The notes beneath the pieces are model-generated. The model did not search any database and was not told the DNA's origin. It saw only the letters and a list, made by a program, of their open reading frames with translations. A stretch of 7,419 nucleotides of DNA from positions 1 to 7,419 of the forward strand of contig DAOVLG010000072.1 in the NCBI GenBank assembly GCA_030631385.1. The letters are read 5' to 3'. Positions 1 to 5,718 of the stretch are shown piece after piece. Position 1 is the first letter of the stretch, and every line of letters begins with the position of its first letter. The translations under genes were made by a program, and so were the position numbers. This stretch comes from Candidatus Coatesiibacteriota bacterium. GTDB lineage: Bacteria > RBG-13-66-14.

Positions 1-903
1 TATATCCTCGGAGAGGAGGTTCATCTCCGTGCGCAGCGCGCTGGCCTCGGTGACCTCGCCGGTGGTTATCTGTCTTTTGGCGTGGCGGATGCGGTCGCCG
101 TTGATGGCCGCTCCGCGGAAGAGGTTGTCCACGGCGTCCTCCAGGGCGTGGAGGTAGCCGTAGGTGGTCACGGCGCGCTCGTAGGACTCCCACTCGGTTG
201 AGATGACGAAGAGGCCGCTCCGGCCACGGATCACCAGGGTTCCGTCGGACAGCCTGCGGCTCTGGTATATCTCGCCCAGGAGCTGGGCGATCTCGGCCCG
301 CTCGCCTGTGTCTTCCATGGGATCGTGGTCCGAGCCCAGGGAGGGACCGTCGTCCCGGTGCAGGCTTTTTGCCAGGAAGGCCACGAACTTGTCCCGCTGT
401 TCGGCGTAGCCCTGATGGATGAGCTCGAGCAGGCGGTTCTGCGAGCTTGCCAGCACCGATGACATCATCTTGGAGGAGTCGGTGACCAGGTCGGCGATGA
501 CCGGTGAGAGTGAGTCGAGCGAGATTCGCTCCCGGCGTCCCTTGACGCTCGCCAGGCCGGCGGCGAATATGACCCGGCCGAAGACGTCGAGCTGCACCCC
601 GACCCGCTCGTCCTGAATCTCGCCCCCGGTCTCCAGATACCCGAGCCTCGCCGAGAGGGAGACTCGTTTGCCCCGGACCGTCTCGCGGATGATGATCTCG
701 GTGGGCGGGGCCTGGATCTCGAAGGTGGGCTCCCCGGGCCGCGTGTCTATCTCCTCGGTCAAGAAGGTGCTGCCAACGGGGGCGTAGCTCGGGCGGATCT
801 TCCGGCTGAATAAATCAATGTAGTTCGAGCCGAAGGGGATCCACTCACCGATGATAAGGACAGGTGAACCACCGGCGAAGAGGAGCTCGTTGGTCTCTCT
901 CAC
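1..903 (-). CDS. Unrecognised cytoplasmic protein, C-terminus cut by window edge
   Basis: An uninterrupted minus-strand frame of 301 codons begins at GTG 903-901 and leaves the window still open at position 1, so the C-terminus is missing. The start is chosen because AAGGAG (914-909) sits five bases upstream and because the GTG overlaps the TGA of the preceding gene as GTGA, which implies translational coupling. There is no signal peptide and no membrane segment. The first ~130 residues look beta-rich, with ELLFAGGSPVLIIGEWIPFG near the start and a VQLDVFGRVIFAAGLASV stretch around 103-120. From about residue 133 it becomes helical and charged (SSKMMSSVLASSQNRLLELI, then YAEQRDKFVAFLAKSLHRDD), followed by a short acidic linker and another mixed region (GTLVIRGRSGLFVISTEWES near 221-240). 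I do not recognise the family. As third gene of a coupled operon behind a secreted protein and a winged-helix/zinc-ribbon protein, it probably works with them, but the role is unknown. Confidence 0.85.
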   Translation of the reverse strand, partial: MRETNELLFAGGSPVLIIGEWIPFGSNYIDLFSRKIRPSYAPVGSTFLTEEIDTRPGEPTFEIQAPPTEIIIRETVRGKRVSLSARLGYLETGGEIQDERVGVQLDVFGRVIFAAGLASVKGRRERISLDSLSPVIADLVTDSSKMMSSVLASSQNRLLELIHQGYAEQRDKFVAFLAKSLHRDDGPSLGSDHDPMEDTGERAEIAQLLGEIYQSRRLSDGTLVIRGRSGLFVISTEWESYERAVTTYGYLHALEDAVDNLFRGAAINGDRIRHAKRQITTGEVTEASALRTEMNLLSEDI

Positions 904-1478
904 ACTGTCTCCTTATCGTTTTCGCCGGGGAAACTCAGGCGCAGGAGCGTTGGGAAGTGGGGTCGGCTGGCGTAGGGCAGCCGGGGGATCTCCAGGCAGG
1001 GTATCTCCTCCTCGGCCCCGCACCTCGGACAGCTCCGGTACACGCGCTCGTTGCCCGTGGTGTAGACCCACCGCCCGCCGCAGTCGCATTGAACGAGGGG
1101 TTCCAGCTTCGTTCTCATCTCCAGCGGGATCGCGTCGGCCTCGTTCCTACCGCCGTCGGTCATCCGGTAGGCCGAGAAGAAGCCGTGATGGCTGCCGGTT
1201 AGCTCCAGGCGCTGGATCAGGCCCGATTTTTCCAGGACGGTCAGGTCCTCGAGCCCCTCCTGGCTCAGGCAGACATAGCGGGTATCGCCGTGCCAGTTGA
1301 ACAGGACCGGCGCGGTGTCGTAGGGCAGGATGCCCCGCTCGCTGGCGAGGAAGAAGACGGCGTGGAGGGTGCTCTCCTTCAAGAAGCGCCGCAACCCCTC
1401 CGGGCCCTCCTCGCCCAGGAGCTGATCCAGCAGCCACAGGAGCCCGCGCTGGTGTTCGGTTAGAGCGTTCTTGGTCAT
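900..1478 (-). CDS. Winged-helix / zinc-ribbon protein, putative regulator
   Basis: A 192-residue protein starting at ATG 1478-1476, which overlaps the TGA of the preceding gene as ATGA. The Shine-Dalgarno is weak (AGG four bases upstream), so coupled translation is likely. Residues ~37-115 read like a winged helix: a helix-turn-helix-like stretch (LEDLTVLEKSGLIQRLEL, 76-93) is followed by a wing-like tail ending in AYRMTDGGRNEAD. Residues 131-153 hold a zinc-ribbon knuckle pair, C-D-C (131, 133) and C-P-R-C (150, 153), with a further Cys at 161. The combination suggests a small DNA-binding transcription factor, or an adaptor that contacts nucleic acid, acting in the cytoplasm. The N-terminal 35 residues are helical and charged. 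The family itself is not recognised, and the winged-helix call rests on pattern alone; the zinc ribbon is much clearer. Its first partner candidates are the two genes it is coupled to. Confidence 0.85.
   Translation of the reverse strand: MTKNALTEHQRGLLWLLDQLLGEEGPEGLRRFLKESTLHAVFFLASERGILPYDTAPVLFNWHGDTRYVCLSQEGLEDLTVLEKSGLIQRLELTGSHHGFFSAYRMTDGGRNEADAIPLEMRTKLEPLVQCDCGGRWVYTTGNERVYRSCPRCGAEEEIPCLEIPRLPYASRPHFPTLLRLSFPGENDKETV
909..914 (-). promoter_or_regulatory. Shine-Dalgarno site for the GTG start at 903
   Basis: AAGGAG on the minus strand, five bases before GTG 903-901 and inside the last codons of the upstream gene. It fixes a non-ATG start that could otherwise be missed. The other nearby GTG (905-903) is in the frame of the upstream gene and is followed directly by its stop. 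Confidence 0.75.
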
Positions 1479-2698
1479 TGGGCCTGATCCAGCTCCAGAT
1501 TGTAGAAGCTGCCGAATCCCCGCTGAACCTTGATCTGTGTGACCGGAAGGTAGGTGGATAAACTCTCGCCGCCCAGTTCGGCGAAGGCCTCCAACAAGAA
1601 GTATGTGCCCGGCGGGATCCCCACGAGCTGGAACTCGCCGGAGAAGTTGGATCTGCCCGTCTTGTAGGCCCTGCCGGCGCGGTAGTCCTCCTCGGTGCGG
1701 TAGAGGTAGACCGTGGCTCCGGGCACCGGCGTGCCCCGGATGAGCACCTTCCCGACGACCACCCCGGTGGTCTGGGGGTCCATGCTCAGGGCCCCGGCGC
1801 CGGAGAAGCCGCCGCCGTCCAGGGTGGGGATATGCAGCGACTGGAAGATGCCGGTCAAGTCCCGCAGGCTGCCCTCGAAGCGCTCCGTGGGCAGGGTGGC
1901 GACGAAGGTGTAGCCGACCATGTTCCTGAGCACGAAGCAGGCGAGGTGGGTCGTGCGGCGGACCTCACCGGTGGCGGGGTCGGCGAGCTCCTGTTCGTAG
2001 ATCGCGAGGTAGGGTTTGGCCTCGGCCAGCTCCGCCAGGACGGCGGTCAGCGGGTCCGCGGTGTCCGGTTCTTCCCTCCCCTTTTCCAGCTCCCGTTCGC
2101 GCTCGCGTGCCGCAGCGTCCTTGTAGGGGTTGCCCGTGGTCCCCTGGAGAAGGATCAGGGCCTCCATGACGGTGAGGTCACGGAGGATCACCTCGCCGGC
2201 GTCGGGGTCGTCGTCCCTCCCACCTTCCGGTTCGGCCTCATCGGCGGTCTGTTTGTCCGGGGCTTCAACGGGGAGCGCCTCGCCTTCGAGGGGTCCCACG
2301 AGGGGTTCCTCGGGAACGACCTCGCTGGGTAGCGGCAGGTAGACCGGCTCCCTTCCCTCCCAGGATTCGATTCTGTCCTGGACCGTGGTCTCCCGGCCCC
2401 GGATGCCGTACTGGCTCTTGGCCATCCTGCGCTGCTCCGAGGGCGAGGTCAGGCCGGCGAGGAGTTTACCGTAGGCCCGGAAGGTGATCTGGCCGTCGGG
2501 GCTCTCCAGGAGCACCAGGGCCGCACCCACGTTCTTGGTGATGCTCCAGCCCGCCGGGGCGGTGACCTGGAAGCCGTAGTCGGTGTTCTTGTAAGTCTGG
2601 CCGATGATCTCGCTCCGGCCGACGGCGGGCGTGACCGTCCCGCTGAGGAAAAACAGCAGGGCGACGAGACCGGCGACTGGACGGCGGAAGAGCTTCAT
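1475..2698 (-). CDS. Secreted PsbP-like protein with C-terminal carboxypeptidase-regulatory-like domain
   Basis: A 407-residue exported protein. Residues 1-27 form a Sec signal peptide: KLFRR at the N-terminus, the hydrophobic core VAGLVALLFFLSG, and a likely cut after AVG (27). Residues 36-80 (YKNTDYGFQVTAPAGWSITK) resemble the start of PsbP/Mog1-like domains, and residues 228-290 (LAIYEQELAD to GIFQSLHI) resemble the end of the same fold. Between them lies a long acidic, proline-rich and then charged helical insert (~120-225, with RERERELEKGREE). Residues ~312-402 look like a carboxypeptidase-regulatory-like beta sandwich (VVVGKVLIRGTPVPGATVYLY, then SGEFQLVGIPPGTYFLLEAF), a module found in many extracellular and periplasmic proteins. 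No catalytic motif is visible, so a binding or structural role outside the cytoplasm is most likely. It is the first gene of a coupled three-gene operon. The ATG at 2698 lacks a clear Shine-Dalgarno, but the signal peptide supports that start. Confidence 0.88.
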   Translation of the reverse strand: MKLFRRPVAGLVALLFFLSGTVTPAVGRSEIIGQTYKNTDYGFQVTAPAGWSITKNVGAALVLLESPDGQITFRAYGKLLAGLTSPSEQRRMAKSQYGIRGRETTVQDRIESWEGREPVYLPLPSEVVPEEPLVGPLEGEALPVEAPDKQTADEAEPEGGRDDDPDAGEVILRDLTVMEALILLQGTTGNPYKDAAARERERELEKGREEPDTADPLTAVLAELAEAKPYLAIYEQELADPATGEVRRTTHLACFVLRNMVGYTFVATLPTERFEGSLRDLTGIFQSLHIPTLDGGGFSGAGALSMDPQTTGVVVGKVLIRGTPVPGATVYLYRTEEDYRAGRAYKTGRSNFSGEFQLVGIPPGTYFLLEAFAELGGESLSTYLPVTQIKVQRGFGSFYNLELDQAQ

Positions 2699-2707
2699 GC
2701 GAAGTAA

Positions 2708-2713
2708 ATTTTA
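2708..2713 (-). promoter_or_regulatory. Possible -10 element for the minus-strand operon
   Basis: TAAAAT on the minus strand, nine bases before ATG 2698. No convincing -35 lies 16-18 bases upstream. If it is used, the transcript would start almost at the ATG, giving a nearly leaderless message, which agrees with the absence of a Shine-Dalgarno there. The real promoter could instead lie further upstream. Confidence 0.25.
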
Positions 2714-2739
2714 CCACATCATCGGGCGGGGCACTACGC

Positions 2740-2764
2740 GCCTTCCGCGAAGGCCGGCACCGGC
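2740..2764. promoter_or_regulatory. Two adjoining palindromes in the divergent intergenic region
   Basis: GCCTTC-CGC-GAAGGC (2740-2754) is a perfect 6-bp inverted repeat with a 3-base centre. It shares its last bases with GCCGG-CA-CCGGC (2753-2764), a 5-bp inverted repeat. The pair lies between two divergent genes and about 30 bases upstream of the plus-strand -35 box, a position suited to an operator. The sequence shows only the symmetry; the binding protein is unknown. Confidence 0.35.
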
Positions 2765-2795
2765 ATGATCTAAGGCGGGTCCGCTCCGGCGCTGC

Positions 2796-2824
2796 TTGTC
2801 AGCCCCGACATTTTGAGATATGAT
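2796..2824 (+). promoter_or_regulatory. Sigma70-type promoter for the DUF4388 gene
   Basis: TTGTCA (2796-2801), a 17-base spacer and TATGAT (2819-2824) match the -35/-10 consensus at 5 of 6 positions each. Transcription would start near 2831. The promoter overlaps the in-frame ATG at 2820, so that ATG would lie upstream of the transcript and cannot be the start; the next ATG at 2850 is left. Confidence 0.7.
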
Positions 2825-2839
2825 TAAACGCCTAGCCTT

Positions 2840-2844
2840 GGAGG
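2840..2844 (+). promoter_or_regulatory. Shine-Dalgarno site for the start at 2850
   Basis: GGAGG five bases before ATG 2850. No comparable site precedes ATG 2820. Together with the promoter position this decides the start. Confidence 0.75.
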
Positions 2845-2849
2845 CTGTC

Positions 2850-3830
2850 ATGCTCGAGGGTTCCCTGGCCAAGACATCCCTGGGCACCGTCTTTCAACAC
2901 ATCGTCCATCAGACCCTGACCGGTCGGCTGACCGTACGGTCAGACGGGAGAGAGCTTCTCTACTTTTTCGTCCGGGGCAAGCTGCAGAACGCCACCAAGA
3001 ATCCCGATGCCACCGGCTCCCGGCACCTGTTTAACCTGATCAAGGGCGATTTCCTCTTCGACGAGGCCCAGGACATTGATTCGCCGATCAGCCCCGAGCT
3101 GACCACCTTCCGCTGGCTCTTGGACCGATCCCTGGAGACCGCCGATCCACGGGCCATGCAGTGGGTGCTCCTCTCGCCCCACGCCATCCCCCAGGTGCTC
3201 TCGATCCCCATCGCCGAGCTGACCGACGACGAGATGAAGGTTGCGGCCCTCATTGACGACGATCGAACCATAACCGACATCGTCAAGGCCTCCCCCCTGC
3301 TCGAGAGGTTCACCCTCCAGGTTCTCTTCGGCCTCGTCATCGCGGATACGATCCGCTTGGTGCGCACCTTCGAGGTGGTTCGCGTCCTGGTGCACGTTCT
3401 CGACGAATTCGTCCTCGCCCTGGGGAAGACCCGGCTTACGGCCAACGGCGCCGAGCGGATGTTCGGCAAGGCCATATCCGACGCCATCGTGGACAACCCC
3501 CAGCTCGAGTACCTCGAGCTCTCCGGGAGCAGCGAATCGCTGCACCAGCTTCGCTGCCAGTTCGAGCGCGGCGCCGACGCGCTGAAGATCCTCGGCGACC
3601 TCCTGGAGTACTACTACAAAGCGGTCAGCGTCTTCATTGATAACGCCGAGCTGGCCAAGATCCTAAACGGCATCACCTCGACCTGCTTCGTCAAGCACCT
3701 GAACCTGGTCAACGAGCTGCGCATAAACGAGTTCATCCAGCACATCATCGCCGATGCCGAGCCGCGGGAAAGGGAGCAGCTCTGGTCCTTGATCGTGGCC
3801 GATGAGGGCAGCTGGAACATCCTCGGTTAG
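2850..3830 (+). CDS. DUF4388-domain protein
   Basis: A 326-residue soluble protein. The N-terminus (MLEGSLAKTSLGTVFQHIVH, then TGRLTVRSDGRELLYFFVRGKL up to ~45, and FNLIKGDFLFDEAQ at 61-74) has the typical DUF4388 layout: a helical opening, the tGxL.v...g....i.f..G.l strand pattern, and a G.F.F ending. Residues ~122-171 (IAELTDDEMKVAALID to VIADTIRLVR) resemble the small winged-helix-like segment that often follows DUF4388. The C-terminal 150 residues are mostly helical, end in a Glu/Arg-rich region, and are not recognised. DUF4388 is common in regulatory proteins of gliding and developmentally complex bacteria, where it is thought to mediate protein contacts; no enzymatic motif is visible. 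An upstream ATG (2820) would add ten residues but lies inside the promoter. A cyclic-nucleotide-binding protein follows in the same direction about 150 bases later, which hints at a shared signalling role. Confidence 0.88.
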   Translation: MLEGSLAKTSLGTVFQHIVHQTLTGRLTVRSDGRELLYFFVRGKLQNATKNPDATGSRHLFNLIKGDFLFDEAQDIDSPISPELTTFRWLLDRSLETADPRAMQWVLLSPHAIPQVLSIPIAELTDDEMKVAALIDDDRTITDIVKASPLLERFTLQVLFGLVIADTIRLVRTFEVVRVLVHVLDEFVLALGKTRLTANGAERMFGKAISDAIVDNPQLEYLELSGSSESLHQLRCQFERGADALKILGDLLEYYYKAVSVFIDNAELAKILNGITSTCFVKHLNLVNELRINEFIQHIIADAEPREREQLWSLIVADEGSWNILG

Positions 3831-3852
3831 GGGGCCGCTCGGCGGATGATAC

Positions 3853-3902
3853 CTTTAATCCCCTCGCCCCTTTGGGGAGAGGGTTGGGGTGAGGGGTAAA
3901 AA
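3853..3902. repeat. G/C-rich inverted repeat of a dispersed type
   Basis: CCCCTCGCCCC (3860-3870) can pair with GGGGAGAGGG (3874-3883) across a TTT loop, or with GGGGTGAGGGG (3886-3896) with a single G-T wobble, so two mutually exclusive hairpins are possible. The outer flanks CTTT...AAAG continue the symmetry imperfectly. From memory, the sequence GGGGAGAGGGTTGGGGTGAG recurs in intergenic regions of many bacterial genomes. There is no U-run after the stem, so it is not a normal terminator. The rest of the gap (3831-3980) shows no clear promoter for the next gene. Confidence 0.6.
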
Positions 3903-3967
3903 GATGGTCATTCAAAAGCCTCTACTTCGCAACAGGCTCATCTCAAGGGATCGCTGATTCCCACGAT

Positions 3968-3974
3968 GGGGAGG
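3968..3974 (+). promoter_or_regulatory. Shine-Dalgarno site favouring GTG 3981
   Basis: GGGGAGG six bases before GTG 3981. The in-frame ATG at 3966 overlaps this site and has no good ribosome binding site of its own. Confidence 0.6.
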
Positions 3975-3980
3975 TGTCAG

Positions 3981-4448
3981 GTGGATGTGAAGGAAGTATT
4001 AAAAAAGACGTACATCTTCCACACCCTGGAGGATGACGAGCTGGAACTCCTGGTCCGCAGCACCCGCCTGGAGACTATTCCCAAGGGGCATCTCATCTTC
4101 GACGAGGGCGACGAGGGCGGCCCCCTCTACATCATCAAATCGGGCCGGGTTTCCATCAAGAAGACCCTCAATGGGGGCAAGAAGTCGAAATTGGCCGAGC
4201 TCGGTCAGTATTTCTTCTTCGGGGAGATCTCCCTCTTCGACGGCGGCAAGCGATCCGCCTCGGTGGAGGCGGTGGAGGACACCGAGTGCGTCATCATCGG
4301 GAAGAGCGACTTCTGGGCGGCCATGATGGCCAATCCCACCTCGGCCCACAAGGTCTACCGGGCGATCCTCTCGGTGCACTCCAACGCCATCCGGCGGGCC
4401 AACGAGCGCTTCCGCGACTTCCTGGGCTCGGCCCTGGGGGGCGTCTAG
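3981..4448 (+). CDS. Single-domain cyclic-nucleotide-binding protein
   Basis: A 155-residue protein that is one cyclic-nucleotide-binding (CRP/PKA-type) domain with a short C-terminal helix. Residues 10-25 (TYIFHTLEDDELELLV) are the opening helix, 34-58 (PKGHLIFDEGDEGGPLYIIKSGRVS) the first half of the barrel, and 80-94 (FGEISLFDGGKRSAS) the phosphate-binding cassette. The ribose-contacting Glu (82) and phosphate-contacting Arg (91) are present, so ligand binding is likely; whether cAMP or cGMP cannot be read. There is no helix-turn-helix, so it is not a CRP-type transcription factor; it more likely acts by protein contact. The GTG start is chosen for its ribosome binding site; ATG 3966 would add five residues. 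It follows the DUF4388 gene on the same strand, and its stop codon overlaps that of the convergent acr3 gene. Confidence 0.9.
   Translation: MDVKEVLKKTYIFHTLEDDELELLVRSTRLETIPKGHLIFDEGDEGGPLYIIKSGRVSIKKTLNGGKKSKLAELGQYFFFGEISLFDGGKRSASVEAVEDTECVIIGKSDFWAAMMANPTSAHKVYRAILSVHSNAIRRANERFRDFLGSALGGV
4445..4448. other. Shared palindromic CTAG stop of two convergent genes
   Basis: TAG 4446-4448 ends the plus-strand cyclic-nucleotide-binding gene and TAG 4447-4445 ends the minus-strand acr3 gene. Both stops are read from the same CTAG. No space remains for a terminator between the genes, so each transcript must run into the other gene. Confidence 0.95.
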
Positions 4449-5593
4449 GCCGCCTTTTCCGATCCGGGCAACACCTCGGTTGCGGAGCCGCCGGGCTCCG
4501 CTTTGCATTGCGGCTCGTCCAGCCGGCACTCGGGGAACAGGTGGCAGGTCTTTTTGCAGACCCAGACCAAGAAGAGCATCAGTGGGACCTCGATCAGCAC
4601 GCCGACGACGGTGGCCAGGGCCACACCGGAGTAGAGCCCGAAGAGAATCGTCGCCGTGGCGATGGCCACCTCGAAATGGTTGGAGGCGCCGATCATCGCC
4701 GCCGGGGCGGCGTCGTGGTAGGTGAGCTTACAAAGACGCGCCAGGACGAAGTAGCCCAGGCCGAAGATGAAAAGCGTCTGGACCACGAGCGGGACGGCGA
4801 TCCAGAGGATGGTCAGCGGGTTGTCCAGGATCACCTCGCCCTTCAGGGAGAAGAGCAGCACCAGCGTGAACAGGAGCGCCACGATGCTCACCGGGGTCAG
4901 CCGGTGCACGAACTTCTCCTGGAACCATTCCTCGCCCCGGCGCCCGATGATCCACCGGCGCGAGAAGTACCCGGCAATCAAGGGCAGCGCCACGTAAACA
5001 CCCACCGAGAGGAGGATGGTCCGCCAGGGGATGGGCATGGAGTTGACCCCCAGTAACAGCCCACCCAGCGGCGCATAGAGCACCAGCATCGTCAACGAGT
5101 TGATGGCCACCATCACCAGGGTCAGCCCGTCGTTACCCCGGGCCAGGTGGTTCCACATGAGCACCATGGCCGTACAGGGCGCGATTCCCAAAAGGATCGC
5201 CCCCGAAATGTAGCTCCGCCAGAGATCCACCTCCCGGCCGTTGATGATCTCCGTCCCGGGAAGGAGGTCCCGGAAAAGGGTTCCCAGAAAGAGGCTGGCG
5301 ATTAAAAACATGCTGAAGGGTTTTATCAACCAGTTGATCCCCAGGGTCAACAGCACTGGCTTGGGGGTCTTGGCCGCCCGGACGACCCTGGAGAAATCTA
5401 TCTTCACCATGATGGGGTACATCATGCAGAAAAGGCAGACGGCGATGGGGATGGAGACCTGGTAAACCGAGAGGGAGTCGAGCAAGACGGCGACGCCCGG
5501 GGCCAGCTTCCCCAGGGCGATTCCCGCGCCGATGCACAGAAGGACCCAGAGGGTCAGGTAGCGCTCGAAGATGGAGAGCTTCTTCTCAACCAT
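4445..5593 (-). CDS. acr3: ACR3-family arsenite efflux permease
   Basis: A 382-residue inner-membrane permease that exports arsenite, As(OH)3, using the proton gradient. The sequence shows about ten hydrophobic segments and the ACR3 signatures: GIAPCTAMVLMWNHLARGN around the essential Cys (140), and GASNHFEVAIATAT with the conserved Glu (308). The opening LSIFERYLTLWVLLCIGAGI and YPIMVKIDF are also typical of the family, as is the length. The C-terminal tail is unusual, with four Cys (346, 350, 356, 363) in the stretch CKKTCHLFPECRLDEPQC, on the predicted cytoplasmic side. The start is ATG 5593, which has GAGG seven bases upstream (5604-5601); an in-frame TTG at 5611 would add six residues but has no ribosome binding site. 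No arsR, arsC or arsM is visible around it, so it appears as a stand-alone resistance gene with its own promoter. Confidence 0.93.
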   Translation of the reverse strand: MVEKKLSIFERYLTLWVLLCIGAGIALGKLAPGVAVLLDSLSVYQVSIPIAVCLFCMMYPIMVKIDFSRVVRAAKTPKPVLLTLGINWLIKPFSMFLIASLFLGTLFRDLLPGTEIINGREVDLWRSYISGAILLGIAPCTAMVLMWNHLARGNDGLTLVMVAINSLTMLVLYAPLGGLLLGVNSMPIPWRTILLSVGVYVALPLIAGYFSRRWIIGRRGEEWFQEKFVHRLTPVSIVALLFTLVLLFSLKGEVILDNPLTILWIAVPLVVQTLFIFGLGYFVLARLCKLTYHDAAPAAMIGASNHFEVAIATATILFGLYSGVALATVVGVLIEVPLMLFLVWVCKKTCHLFPECRLDEPQCKAEPGGSATEVLPGSEKAA

Positions 5594-5631
5594 TTTACAG
5601 CCTCGATTCAACCGGTAAAAGGTACGACAAC

Positions 5632-5660
5632 CTCATAGCACAGGTTCCAGCGCCTATCAA
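5632..5660 (-). promoter_or_regulatory. Sigma70-type promoter for acr3
   Basis: On the minus strand TTGATA (5660-5655), a 17-base spacer and TATGAG (5637-5632) match the consensus at 5 and 4 of 6 positions. Transcription would start near 5625, giving a leader of about 32 bases before ATG 5593. Confidence 0.55.
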
Positions 5661-5683
5661 TGATTATTCAGCCTCGGTCTTTT

Positions 5684-5692
5684 TGGTACAAT
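5684..5692 (+). promoter_or_regulatory. Extended -10 promoter for the L,D-transpeptidase gene
   Basis: TGG-TACAAT is an extended -10 element (TGN followed by 5 of 6 consensus bases). The -35 region is poor, as is usual for this class. Transcription would begin near 5699. An in-frame TTG at 5683 lies inside the promoter and is therefore not the start; GTG 5719 remains. Confidence 0.5.
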
Positions 5693-5708
5693 GGGGACGC
5701 CTTGAAAC

Positions 5709-5715
5709 GAGGAGA
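5709..5715 (+). promoter_or_regulatory. Shine-Dalgarno site for GTG 5719
   Basis: GAGGAGA directly before two consecutive GTG codons (5716 and 5719). The spacing favours GTG 5719, which gives a signal peptide beginning MKSIRP. Confidence 0.6.
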
Positions 5716-5718
5716 GTG

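Noticed and set aside
203..616. Plus-strand frames at 203-409 and 419-616
   Set aside because: They lie opposite a continuous 301-codon minus-strand frame that has a ribosome binding site and a coupled start; their Ser/Arg-rich translations are typical of antisense frames in G/C-rich DNA.
2820..2849. ATG 2820 as start of the DUF4388 gene
   Set aside because: It overlaps the -10 box of a good promoter and has no Shine-Dalgarno; ATG 2850 has GGAGG at the right distance and gives the usual DUF4388 N-terminus.
3966..3980. ATG 3966 as start of the cyclic-nucleotide-binding gene
   Set aside because: The ATG overlaps the GGGGAGG site that serves GTG 3981 and has no good site of its own; still possible but less likely.
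4286..5056. Long plus-strand frame of 256 codons opposite acr3
   Set aside because: Its translation is rich in Gly, His, Asp and Gln without hydrophobic core; it is the shadow of a conserved membrane protein on the other strand.
5594..5611. TTG 5611 as start of acr3
   Set aside because: It has no ribosome binding site, whereas ATG 5593 has GAGG seven bases upstream.
5683..5718. TTG 5683 as start of the L,D-transpeptidase
   Set aside because: It lies within the extended -10 element, and the added residues would bury the signal peptide.
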